Positions 13,330 through 23,347 of a DNA stretch of 64,000 nucleotides are shown here, piece after piece. The notes below the pieces were generated by a model that was given only the letters and a program-made list of their open reading frames with translations, had not been told where the DNA came from and searched no databases. Within the stretch, counting starts at the first letter, position 1. Every line of letters begins with the position of its first letter. This DNA is from Rhizobiales bacterium 32-66-11 (lineage in GTDB: Bacteria; Pseudomonadota; Alphaproteobacteria; Rhizobiales; Xanthobacteraceae), in assembly GCA_002304505.1 (NCBI GenBank), contig NCEH01000038.1, positions 1 to 64,000 on the forward strand, read 5' to 3'. The translations under genes were made by a program, and so were the position numbers.

Positions 13330-15158
13330 CAGAGGAAACCGGCCCCTTGCCGTTCACGACCGACCTGCCTCCCGTGACGCGCGAGGACTGGCTGAAGCTG
13401 GTGGAAGGCGTGCTCAAGGGCGCGCCCTATGACAAGAAGCTGGTGACGCGCACCTATGAGGGGCTCTCGCTCGATCCCCTGCCGCCGCGCAAGCGCGATG
13501 CCGCCCCCATCGCCGGGCGCCCGGCCGGCGCGCCCTGGATCATCAGCGCGCGCATCGACCAGGCGGACAAGGACGGCGCCAACACGCAGGCGCTGGAAGA
13601 CCTCGACGGCGGCGCTTCCGGCCTCACGCTCGTCTATGCCTCCTCGCCCCATGCCCACGGGTTCGGCCTGCCGGACGGCGAGGTGCTGGACCGGGTGCTG
13701 GACGAGGTGATGCTCGACCTCATCGACACCCGCCTGGAAAGCGGCGGCTTCAAGGGCCGCGAGAATGCGCTCGCCTTGGCCAAGCTGGTGCAGGATCGCG
13801 GCCACAGCCCGGCGGATCTCTCGGTCTCGTTCGGCCTCGATCCCATCGGCGATCTCGCGGCGGCGGGGTCCGCGCCCCTGCCCTGGGCCAATCTTGCCCA
13901 GCGCTTTTCCGAGACCGCCGGCATTCTCGCCGGCAAGGGCTTCAAGGCCCGCTTCGCGCGCGCCGACGGGGCGGTCCATCACGCCGCCGGCGCCTCGGAT
14001 GCGCAGGAGCTGGCGGCGGTGATCGCCACCGGCGTCGCCTATCTGCGGGCTCTGGAAGCGGCGGGCGTGCCGCTGGAGGCTGCCTTCGGCCAGATCGAAC
14101 TGGCGCTGACCGCCGACGTGAACCAGATCGCCACCATCGCCAAGTTCCGGGCGCTCCGCCTGCTCTGGGCCGCCGTGCAGCGCGAGTGCGGCGTTGCCGC
14201 TCGGCCCGCCCATGTGCATGCCACCACCGCCTGGCGCTCGCTCACACGCCGCGACCCCTATGTGAACCTGCTGCGCGCCACGGTGGCCACCTTCGCCGCC
14301 GGCGTCGGGGGAGCGGACAGCGTGACCGTGCTGCCCTTCACCCAGGCGCTCGGCCTGCCGGATGCGTTCGCGCGCCGCCTCGCCCGCAACACGCAATTGG
14401 TGCTGCTGGAGGAATCCAATCTCCACCGTGTCGCCGATCCCTCCGCCGGCGCCGGCGCCATGGAGACCCAGACCGAAGGCCTCGCCGCCGCCGCCTGGCA
14501 GATCTTCCGCACCATCGAGGGCAAGGGCGGCATGGCGCAGGCGCTGACCACCGGCTGGTGGCAGCAGCAGGTGGCCGAGGTGCGCGCCCGCCGCGCCAAG
14601 GATGTGGCGACCCGCAAGGAGCCCATCACCGGCACCTCCGAATTCCCGCTGCTGGGCCAAGCCATGCCGGCGGTGCTTGCGCAAAGTCCCGCACAGCCGG
14701 TGCCGGTCGCCGGTGCGCTCGCGCCCCACCGCCTCGCCGAACCGTTCGAAGCCCTGCGCGATGCCGCCGAGGCGGAGGCGCCCACCGCCTTCCTCGCGAC
14801 CCTTGGCCCCGTCGCCGCCTTCACGGCCCGCGCGACCTATGCCCGCAATCTGTTCGAGGCCGGCGGCATCGCCGCCCCCGTACCGGAAGGGTTCGCCACG
14901 CTGGAGGATCTCACCGCCGCGTTCGCGGTCTCGGGCGCGCGCATCGCCTGCCTGTGCGCGTCGGACGAGATTTATGCCGAGCAGGCGGACGCCGCCGCCC
15001 GCGCGCTGAAGGCCGCCGGCGCGAAAGCCGTGTGGCTCGCCGGACGGCCGGGCGAACAGGAGGCGGCCTGGCGCGCCGCCGGCGTGGACGGTTTCCTGTT
15101 CGCCGGCTGCGACGTGCTGGATGTGCTCGGCACCGCCCAGCAGCAATTGAGTGCGTGA
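13326..15158 (+). CDS. mutA: Methylmalonyl-CoA mutase small subunit
   Basis: Non-catalytic partner of the MutAB heterodimer converting (R)-methylmalonyl-CoA to succinyl-CoA; 610 residues. It has the mutase TIM-barrel pattern (FGLDPIGDLAAAG, TALTADVNQ-like ALTADVNQIATIAKFRALRLLW, NTQLVLLEESNLHRVADPSAGAGAMETQTEGLA split over two helices) and a degenerate C-terminal B12-like domain without the DxHxxG cobalamin motif, as expected for the small subunit. The start is fixed by the ATGA overlap with cfa. Intact. Confidence 0.94.
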   Translation: MTEETGPLPFTTDLPPVTREDWLKLVEGVLKGAPYDKKLVTRTYEGLSLDPLPPRKRDAAPIAGRPAGAPWIISARIDQADKDGANTQALEDLDGGASGLTLVYASSPHAHGFGLPDGEVLDRVLDEVMLDLIDTRLESGGFKGRENALALAKLVQDRGHSPADLSVSFGLDPIGDLAAAGSAPLPWANLAQRFSETAGILAGKGFKARFARADGAVHHAAGASDAQELAAVIATGVAYLRALEAAGVPLEAAFGQIELALTADVNQIATIAKFRALRLLWAAVQRECGVAARPAHVHATTAWRSLTRRDPYVNLLRATVATFAAGVGGADSVTVLPFTQALGLPDAFARRLARNTQLVLLEESNLHRVADPSAGAGAMETQTEGLAAAAWQIFRTIEGKGGMAQALTTGWWQQQVAEVRARRAKDVATRKEPITGTSEFPLLGQAMPAVLAQSPAQPVPVAGALAPHRLAEPFEALRDAAEAEAPTAFLATLGPVAAFTARATYARNLFEAGGIAAPVPEGFATLEDLTAAFAVSGARIACLCASDEIYAEQADAAARALKAAGAKAVWLAGRPGEQEAAWRAAGVDGFLFAGCDVLDVLGTAQQQLSA

Positions 15159-15193
15159 ACGGGACTTGAGTGCCTGAACTGGACTTGCGTGCC
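15151..15193 (+). repeat. Imperfect 19-bp tandem repeat at the mutA stop codon
   Basis: GTGCGTGAACGGGACTTGA (15151-15169) and GTGCCTGAACTGGACTTGC (15170-15188), followed by GTGCC. The mutA stop TGA lies in the first unit, so the second may be a duplication of the gene's 3' end. Confidence 0.7.
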
Positions 15194-15239
15194 CCAGCGC
15201 TTGCTCGCGCGGTGCGCCGAACTGAGTTAGGATGAAACC

Positions 15240-17308
<2,069 letters not shown>

Positions 17309-17340
17309 CCCGCCGCTTTCCCCTCATCGAGGATCGCGCG

Positions 17341-18231
17341 ATGCCGGACTATGGTTCGACGCTGGAGGTGCTGCGCCTCGCACCCCATCTGCTCGGCTTC
17401 TATGACGGCCGCATTCCCGGCGTGCGGCTTTATTCCGAAAAGCCGAACTGGCTGGACGACGGCGCCTTCGCGCTGGGCATCTGCACCTATGCGGTGGTGG
17501 ATGGCGCGGAGGCGCTGGTCTACGACCCGCACATCTCTTTGCCGCACGCCCGCATCATCCGCCGCACGCTGGAGGATTTGGGCGTAAAGCACCTGCGCCT
17601 CGTGCTCTCCCATTGGCACGACGACCATGTGGCCGGCACCGAGGTGTTCGCCGATTGCGCGATCATCGCCAATGAGGACACCGCCGAACTGCTCGCGGCC
17701 CACAAGGACCGGTTGGAAAGCGGCGATCCGCCCATCACGCCGCTGATCCTCCCCAACGCCCTGTTTTCCGGCACGCTGGACCTCATGGTCGGGCAGATCC
17801 CGGTGCAATTGCGCCAGCTCGACATCCACAGCCGCGACGGCACCGTGGCGCTTTTGCCCGGCGGCGTGCTGCTGGCGGGGGATACGCTGGAAGACCCGAT
17901 CACCTATGTGGACGAGGCCGACCGGCTCGCGATCCATCTGCGCGATCTCGACCGCATGGCGCAATGGGAGATCACCACCATCCTGCCCAATCATGGATCG
18001 AAGGAGCAGATCCTCGCGGGCGGCTATCCGCCGGCCTTCATCGCGGCGACCCGCCTCTATGTGGAAAAGCTGCTGCGGCTGGAACACGAGCCCGCGCTGG
18101 CCGCGCAGGACCTCTCCACCTTCGCCGCCGAGGCGCTGGCGACCGGTGCGGTGAGCTATTTCGAGCCCTATGAAGCCGTGCACCGCCACAATGTGGAGAA
18201 GGTACGCGGCGTCGCGGGGCAAGCCGCCTGA
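17341..18231 (+). CDS. MBL-fold metallo-hydrolase
   Basis: Metallo-beta-lactamase fold protein of 296 residues with the metal motif SHWHDDH (His91, His93, Asp95, His96), a later GGVLLAGDTLED (bridging Asp) and LPNHGS (final His). The substrate is unknown. It begins 32 bp after the mutB stop on the same strand and may be co-transcribed with the propionate genes. It is convergent with rnhB with only 12 bp between stops. Confidence 0.85.
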   Translation: MPDYGSTLEVLRLAPHLLGFYDGRIPGVRLYSEKPNWLDDGAFALGICTYAVVDGAEALVYDPHISLPHARIIRRTLEDLGVKHLRLVLSHWHDDHVAGTEVFADCAIIANEDTAELLAAHKDRLESGDPPITPLILPNALFSGTLDLMVGQIPVQLRQLDIHSRDGTVALLPGGVLLAGDTLEDPITYVDEADRLAIHLRDLDRMAQWEITTILPNHGSKEQILAGGYPPAFIAATRLYVEKLLRLEHEPALAAQDLSTFAAEALATGAVSYFEPYEAVHRHNVEKVRGVAGQAA

Positions 18232-18243
18232 CGCGCGAACCCG

Positions 18244-18942
18244 CTATTCCGCCGCGACCAGCCCCTCGGCTTTCACGTCAGGCACCAGCGCGCCGAACAG
18301 CAACAATTGCTGCTCGCGCACCGGGGTGAAGGATTGGCGGTGATGCCGGCACGGCCCGTGGGCGCGCAGGGCATCCCCATGCTCGCGGGTGCCATAGCCC
18401 ATGTGGCGCTCGAACCCATAGGCCGGAAATTGCGCGCCGAGGCCGCACATCAGCCGGTCGCGCGTGACCTTGGCGACGATGGAGGCGGCGGCGATGGAGG
18501 CGATGAGCCCGTCGCCGCCGATGATCATTTCCACCGTGCAGGATAAGGGCGGGCGATCGTTTCCATCGACAAAGACCAGCGCCGGCGCGCACGGCAGGCC
18601 GCGCACGGCATGGGCGAGCGCCCATAAGGTCGCCTGGCGGATATTGTCGCGGTCGATGCGCGCGGGCGGCGCGAGGCAGACCGAGACCTCGGCGGTGGCG
18701 CAGATTTCGGCGAACAGGCGCTCGCGCACCTCGCGCGTCAGCTTCTTGGAATCGTTCAGCCCCACGGGGATCCGCTTGGGATCCAGCACCACGGCGGCGG
18801 CCACCACCGGCCCGGCGAGCGGGCCGCGCCCGGCCTCGTCCGCTCCGGCCACCGGCCGGGCGCCGGCCTTATAGGCGGCGCGCTCGCGCTTGAAATTGAG
18901 GCCGAGCTTGGCTTTCGCGGGGCGGCCCTCGATGGCGGCCAT
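18244..18942 (-). CDS. rnhB: Ribonuclease HII
   Basis: Endonuclease that removes ribonucleotides from DNA and RNA/DNA hybrids. From the ATG at 18942 it is 232 residues. Catalytic motif [15 protein letters not shown] (Asp35, Glu36), VFVDGNDRP (third Asp) and [13 protein letters not shown] are all present. The upstream open frame beyond 18942 has no protein-like pattern and enters the hairpin-repeat cluster. Confidence 0.95.
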   Translation of the reverse strand: MAAIEGRPAKAKLGLNFKRERAAYKAGARPVAGADEAGRGPLAGPVVAAAVVLDPKRIPVGLNDSKKLTREVRERLFAEICATAEVSVCLAPPARIDRDNIRQATLWALAHAVRGLPCAPALVFVDGNDRPPLSCTVEMIIGGDGLIASIAAASIVAKVTRDRLMCGLGAQFPAYGFERHMGYGTREHGDALRAHGPCRHHRQSFTPVREQQLLLFGALVPDVKAEGLVAAE

Positions 18943-19117
18943 GGTGTGAACTCTCTCCCCGAAGCGTGCGATTCGGCTGCACCGATGTTCGGCAAGGGTG
19001 TCTTCCCCGCCGGCCGAAGGCAAGCCCGTCCCGCGCGCGGGAGGCGCCGCCCCCGAGCGCCCGTCGCGGGCGGCCCTCGCAACACTCCTCTCCCCGCTGT
19101 TTCGATCCACCACCCCT

Positions 19118-19480
19118 CACCCCAGCCCTCTCCCCGCCGGGGAGAGGGGGTTAGGCCCCTCACTCCACCTCTCTCCGCCGGAGAGAGCGGGTTAGGCCAT
19201 CACTCCACCTCTCCCCGCCGGGGAGAGGTCGGCCGCGTAGCGGACGGGTGAGGGGGCGCGGTTGGGCAGGCGCCTCCCCCTCACCCCAGCCCTCTCCCCG
19301 TGGGGAGAGGGGGCGTGTGGGCGGCGAGAGGCTTATGGGGCCGCAAGCGTGCACGTTCCGCCTGGATTCACCTCTCCCCGCCGGGGAGAGGTCGGCCGCG
19401 CAGCGGACGGGTGAGGGGGCGCCCCGCGCGGCGTTTCGATCCACCCCTCACCCCAGCCCTCTCCCCACCGGGGAGAGGGG
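19118..19480. repeat. Cluster of six GC-rich palindromic repeats
   Basis: Six hairpins of the type CCTCTCCCCGCCGGGGAGAGG occur within about 360 bp (near 19131, 19170, 19208, 19293, 19372 and 19457), flanked by CCCTCACCCCAGCC or CGGACGGGTGAGGGGG. A 54-bp block at 19206-19259 is repeated at 19369-19422 with a single mismatch. This fills most of the 803-bp stretch between rnhB and the metallopeptidase gene. It resembles the dispersed intergenic palindromes common in alphaproteobacteria; no coding signal was seen in it. Confidence 0.88.
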
Positions 19481-19490
19481 GGTTAGGGGC

Positions 19491-19745
19491 TTCCGGCCGT
19501 CGCGCCAAAAAGCTTTCCCCAAGGAAAATTTAACGCCGGCCGAGGCGCAGTGTCGCGGCGCGTGGGCCGAAGGCAGCCGCCGCGCAGACGAGGATTTCGC
19601 CGCAAAGCTGTGCTTTAAGGGAATGGGATCGAACCACAGGCCCGCTCAAGCGTTGTCTTCGCGGCCAAGAATGCGGTCGCGAAGACGGCGGTAGCGGTGA
19701 CGGCGCGGAGCATGGTGGCGCGCCGGTGGGCAGGAGGCTTTGAGC
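19491..19745. other. Intergenic stretch before the metallopeptidase gene
   Basis: No gene, RNA or convincing promoter was recognised here. The only clear signal is AGGAGG at 19732-19737, which sets the start of the downstream gene. Confidence 0.5.
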
Positions 19746-20636
19746 ATGCGGTGGGACGACTTCCGGTCCAGCGGCAATGTGGAGGACCGGCGCGGCGGAG
19801 GCGGCGGCGGGTTCCAGATGCCGGGCGGGCGCGGCGGGATGGGCATTGGCACCATCATCATCGTGGGGATTGTGGGCTGGGCGCTGGGCATCAATCCGCT
19901 GGTGCTGCTCAGCGGGCTCGACGCGATCCAGGGCGGCGGAAGCCCCTCCCAGCAGAGCACCCCCTCGCAAGCGACGCGCCAGGGCCCGCCGACCGATGAA
20001 CTCGGCCGCTTCGCCGCCGCCGTGCTGGCGCAGACCGAGGATGTGTGGACCGAATTGTTCCGCGCCCAGGGCCGCACCTATGTGGACCCGAAGATGGTGC
20101 TGTTCTCCGGCCAGACCCGCTCGGCCTGCGGCGGCGCCTCGGCCGAGATGGGGCCGTTCTATTGCCCGACCGACCAGAAGGTCTATCTCGACCTCTCCTT
20201 CTTTCAGGAGCTGAAGACGCGGTTCAAGGCGCCGGGCGATTTCGCCGCCGCTTATGTGATCGCCCATGAAATCGGCCATCATGTGCAAAATCTCACCGGC
20301 ATCCTGCCGAAGATCCAGGCGGCGCAACGTGATGCGGGCACCAAGCGGGCCGCCAATGCGCTGTCCGTACGCGCCGAACTGATGGCCGATTGCCTCGCCG
20401 GGGTGTGGGCCTATCACGCCAACGAACGCTTCCGCATCCTGGAACCGGGCGATGTGGAAGAGGCGCTCGCCGCCGCCACCGCCATCGGCGATGATCGCCT
20501 GCAACGCCAGTCGCAGGGCGTGGTGGTGCCGGACAGCTTCACCCACGGCTCCTCGCAGCAACGCGTGACGTGGTTCACGCGCGGGCTTAAGAGCGGCTCC
20601 ATGCAGCAATGCAACACCTTGCAGGGAGCCATCTGA
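19746..20636 (+). CDS. Neutral zinc metallopeptidase (YpfJ family)
   Basis: Protein of 296 residues. A glycine-rich N-terminus is followed by one membrane segment (IGTIIIVGIVGWALGI, about 34-49), a linker and a zinc-peptidase domain with HEIGH (residues 174-178) and the distal ELMADCLAGVWA ligand region. It also carries the YpfJ landmarks SACGGASAEMGPFYCPTD and VYLDLSFF. Catalytic residues are complete; substrate unknown. The ATG at 19746 is chosen over a TTG at 19740 because AGGAGG ends 8 bp before it. Its TGA overlaps the moaB ATG. Confidence 0.9.
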   Translation: MRWDDFRSSGNVEDRRGGGGGGFQMPGGRGGMGIGTIIIVGIVGWALGINPLVLLSGLDAIQGGGSPSQQSTPSQATRQGPPTDELGRFAAAVLAQTEDVWTELFRAQGRTYVDPKMVLFSGQTRSACGGASAEMGPFYCPTDQKVYLDLSFFQELKTRFKAPGDFAAAYVIAHEIGHHVQNLTGILPKIQAAQRDAGTKRAANALSVRAELMADCLAGVWAYHANERFRILEPGDVEEALAAATAIGDDRLQRQSQGVVVPDSFTHGSSQQRVTWFTRGLKSGSMQQCNTLQGAI

Positions 20637-21229
20637 TGCCGGGCATCGATGCCGCGCGCACCTTCGTCGCGCTGAAGATCGCCGTGCTGACCGTTTCCGA
20701 TACCCGTGTCCTGGCCGACGACAAATCCGGCACGGTGCTGGCCGAGCGCATCGAAGCCGCCGGCCATGTGCTGGCGGACCGCAAGATCGTGCCCGACGAT
20801 GTGGCGGAGATCCGCGCAATGGTCCAGGGCTGGATCGACGATCCCGCCATCGACGCGGTGATCACCACCGGCGGCACCGGCTTCACCGGCCGCGACGTGA
20901 CCCCGGAGGCGGTGGAACCCCTGTTCGAGAAGCGCATGGAAGGCTTCTCCACCGTGTTCCACATGATCTCGGGCTTCTCCACCGTGTTCCACATGATCTC
21001 GTTCGCGAAGATCGGCACCTCGACCCTGCAAAGCCGCGCCACGGCCGGGGTCGCGCGCTCCACCTATATCTTCTGCCTGCCCGGCTCCCCCGGCGCCTGC
21101 AAGGATGGCTGGGACGAAATCCTCGTCAACCAGCTGGACGTGCGCTATCGCCCCTGCAATTTCGTCGAGATCCTGCCCCGGCTGGACGAGCACCTGCGGC
21201 GCGACAAGGCCAAAGGCGCGAGCGTGTAG
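20636..21229 (+). CDS. moaB: Molybdenum cofactor biosynthesis protein B with a 10-residue duplication
   Basis: MogA/MoaB-type protein that adenylylates molybdopterin before Mo insertion. It has the family motifs LTVSDTR, VITTGGTGFTGRDVTPE and FCLPGSPGACKDGW. At 197 residues it is 10 longer than expected because GFSTVFHMIS (103-112) is repeated at 113-122 through an exact 30-bp tandem duplication (20942-20971, 20972-21001). The duplication keeps the frame and falls beside the conserved MEGFS..FH..S segment, so its effect on activity is uncertain. Mo cofactor is needed by the IorAB enzyme at 54-57 kb. Confidence 0.92.
   Translation: MPGIDAARTFVALKIAVLTVSDTRVLADDKSGTVLAERIEAAGHVLADRKIVPDDVAEIRAMVQGWIDDPAIDAVITTGGTGFTGRDVTPEAVEPLFEKRMEGFSTVFHMISGFSTVFHMISFAKIGTSTLQSRATAGVARSTYIFCLPGSPGACKDGWDEILVNQLDVRYRPCNFVEILPRLDEHLRRDKAKGASV
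20942..21001 (+). repeat. Exact 30-bp tandem duplication inside moaB
   Basis: Two consecutive identical 30-bp units, beginning GGCTTCTCCACC and ending ATGATCTCG. In frame; most relatives have one copy of the encoded segment. Confidence 0.97.
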
Positions 21230-21501
21230 GGGCGCGAGCAGAGTGCGGGAGCGGGACCGGTATCCAGGGACCAAAAGCGCGCAGGCGCGCGCCTGCGCCT
21301 CTTCGGGGTAGCACTACCTTAACACCATCCCCGTCCGTGACGGGTCCCGCACGGGATCGACGCCCGACCGCACCTGATACCGCGCCGGCAAATTCCCCCG
21401 CGCCGAAGTTCGGCGTGGAACTTCGGCCGAAATGCCGGTTTGGTCGGCCCGAGAGGCACGGAGAGGCGCCTTCTCACCCCTATTCGTCCGCGCTAAGCCA
21501 T

Positions 21502-21517
21502 TGTTTCACGTGAAACA
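21502..21517. promoter_or_regulatory. parS: parS centromere site (ParB/Spo0J binding)
   Basis: TGTTTCACGTGAAACA is a perfect 16-bp palindrome identical to the canonical bacterial parS consensus. It lies in the non-coding gap between moaB and the HXXEE gene. ParB clamps load at such sites for chromosome segregation; sites cluster near oriC. No parA or parB gene is in the window. Confidence 0.93.
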
Positions 21518-21527
21518 TTTTGTGCCG

Positions 21528-22268
21528 TCAGGCCGCTGCAGCGGGTGGGCGGCGGGGTTTGCGGGGCGCCCGGACCGGCGCGGCCGGAGCAGGTCGCGGC
21601 ACGGCGACGCGCCCGCGAAACGCCGCCACCATGAGCGCGGCGGGGAGCGCGGCGTTCAGAACCTGGATCGCCACCAGCGGCGCCAACCCTATGAAATCCC
21701 GCAGATAGGCCAGCAGCGACCCCATCAGCACCGCATGCACCAGCACGCCGGCGAGAACAACCACGCCGATCGCCTTCATCCCCGCCCCATGGCGCCGCAC
21801 CGCCACCGCGAGCGCCCACAGGCCCAAAGGCAGGAACAGCACGACCGCGCTGAACAGCCCCGGATTATAGCGGCGCTCCAGAATGGCCGGGACGATATGG
21901 GCAAAGGCATTCACCAGCGGCACCGCGAAAAAGCTGAGCGCGATCAAGGGAAAGCGCCGTGCCGCCAGAGCGCTGGCAAAGCCTGCGACCCAGACCGCCG
22001 AGACATTCACCGCGGTGATGAAGGCCAGCGGCACCGGGCAGGAGATGGCATCGCCATAGCCCAGCGTCGCGCCCAGCAAGCTGACGCCGTGTTCCTCGAA
22101 CTGGTGCAGCAGATAGGCCGTCACCGCGAGCCAGGTGAGCCATTGCAGATCATACCAGCGCGCGATCCGCCGGTCGGCCTGAAGAGCGTCCGTGGCGACG
22201 AGCAGAATCAGCAAGGCCCCGGCAGCGCCGAGGCCGATCCAGGGCCAAATGGTTGCGAACAGAGGCAT
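21528..22268 (-). CDS. HXXEE-domain integral membrane protein
   Basis: Protein of 246 residues from the ATG at 22268. About six hydrophobic helices span the chain, with the motif YLLHQFEEHGVSLLG (HxxEE) after the second; this defines the HXXEE family of unknown function. The C-terminus is a short Pro/Arg/Ala-rich tail. Its stop codon lies 11 bp from parS. No operon partner is seen. Confidence 0.72.
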   Translation of the reverse strand: MPLFATIWPWIGLGAAGALLILLVATDALQADRRIARWYDLQWLTWLAVTAYLLHQFEEHGVSLLGATLGYGDAISCPVPLAFITAVNVSAVWVAGFASALAARRFPLIALSFFAVPLVNAFAHIVPAILERRYNPGLFSAVVLFLPLGLWALAVAVRRHGAGMKAIGVVVLAGVLVHAVLMGSLLAYLRDFIGLAPLVAIQVLNAALPAALMVAAFRGRVAVPRPAPAAPVRAPRKPRRPPAAAA

Positions 22269-22576
22269 GGGCCGGCAGCTTAGAGCGCGCAAAGGGCGTG
22301 TCCAGCCGAAGGCGCTGAGATGCACCGCCACATCCCGCCGCGCTGAGGCGCCGAGCCGCCCGGCTGCTCGATCGCGCCTTAACCGAACCGTGAGAGGAAA
22401 CGGTATCGCGCCGCCACCTGAGCGCGGTTCCCATTGAAACCTCAGGCCGCCTTCGCTATAGGGCACTTCGACTATCCGAGAGGCCGCAGAGGCCAAGCCT
22501 CGGCCGTGGCCGCTTTGTCTCGCCCGCAGCGAGCAGGTCGTGCCCCGAGCGGCCGAGCCATAACAGAGGCGAACTC
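22269..22576 (+). promoter_or_regulatory. Promoter region of the acpXL cluster
   Basis: The 308-bp gap holds a good sigma70-type promoter: TTGAAA (22434-22439), a 17-bp spacer and TATAGG (22457-22462), pointing at acpXL with a leader of about 110 nt. Nothing else was recognised in the gap. Confidence 0.6.
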
Positions 22577-22858
22577 ATGTCTTCGACGTTCGATACCGTC
22601 GCCAATATCATCGCCGAGACGTGCGACATTCCGCGCGACACCATCACGCCGGAAAGCCATGCCATCGACGATCTGGGTATCGACAGCCTGGACTTCCTCG
22701 ACATCGCCTTCGCCATCGACAAGGCGTTCGGCATCAAGCTTCCGCTGGAACAGTGGACGCAGGAAGTGAACGACGGCAAGGCTACCACCGAGCAATATTT
22801 CGTGCTCAAGAACCTGTGCGCTCGCATCGACGATCTGGTCGCGGCGAAGACCGCCTGA
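22577..22858 (+). CDS. acpXL: Acyl carrier protein AcpXL
   Basis: Specialised acyl carrier protein of 93 residues for the very-long-chain (27-hydroxy-C28 type) fatty acid of lipid A. Phosphopantetheine site GIDSLDFLD with Ser37. The acidic helix 2 and the extra C-terminal segment ([19 protein letters not shown]) match AcpXL rather than housekeeping AcpP. First gene of the seven-gene lipid A cluster. Confidence 0.94.
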   Translation: MSSTFDTVANIIAETCDIPRDTITPESHAIDDLGIDSLDFLDIAFAIDKAFGIKLPLEQWTQEVNDGKATTEQYFVLKNLCARIDDLVAAKTA

Positions 22859-22873
22859 GGTCGGACGGAGCGA

Positions 22874-23347
22874 ATGCGTCCTGAAGTTTTCAAGATGGTG
22901 GACCGGGTCGTCGCGATCGATCCGGGCCTTGAGACCATTCATTGCGAAGGCCTTGTGCCGGAAGAAAGCTCCATCTTCGAGGGGCATTTTCCTGGCCATC
23001 CCCTCATGCCCGGCGTCCTGCTGATCGAGGCCATGGCCCAGACCACCGGCTGGCTGGTGCTCGCGCGCAACCGATTCGAGAAGATGCCGTTCCTGGCCAC
23101 CGTCAAGGAAGCCAAGCTGCGCACCTTCGTCGTGCCCGGGCAGAATCTGGACCTCTATTCCAAGATCCTGCACGAGGGCTCCGGCTTCGTGGTGGCGCAA
23201 ACCCGCTGCACCTGCGAGGGCAAGCCGATCTGCAACGCCGAGCTGGTGTTTCGCGTCCTTCCCTGGCCCGAGGGCCGGATGAAGGACGTGGTGCTCAAAG
23301 TGGCCGAGCGGGTGGAATTCCCGGTCGCGGACTATGTCGATGCCTGA
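22874..23347 (+). CDS. 3-hydroxyacyl-ACP dehydratase FabZ-like (FabZXL)
   Basis: Hotdog-fold dehydratase of 157 residues, expected to dehydrate 3-hydroxyacyl-AcpXL during very-long-chain elongation. Catalytic pattern GHFPGHPLMPGVLLIEAMAQTT is present (His near 42, Glu near 52). It follows acpXL by 15 bp and its end overlaps the next gene by 14 bp. Confidence 0.92.
   Translation: MRPEVFKMVDRVVAIDPGLETIHCEGLVPEESSIFEGHFPGHPLMPGVLLIEAMAQTTGWLVLARNRFEKMPFLATVKEAKLRTFVVPGQNLDLYSKILHEGSGFVVAQTRCTCEGKPICNAELVFRVLPWPEGRMKDVVLKVAERVEFPVADYVDA

Noticed and set aside
19118..19480. Tandem rho-independent terminators or a small RNA
   Set aside because: Hairpins are strong but lack T-runs, and the flanking words recur elsewhere in the window, so a dispersed palindromic repeat explains them better.
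18943..19745. tRNA or other stable RNA gene
   Set aside because: No T-loop/anticodon pattern could be assembled in this or other gaps by eye.
21230..22576. An origin of replication at parS
   Set aside because: No AT-rich unwinding region, no DnaA-box cluster and no dnaA/parAB/hemE neighbours are visible; parS alone only suggests proximity.
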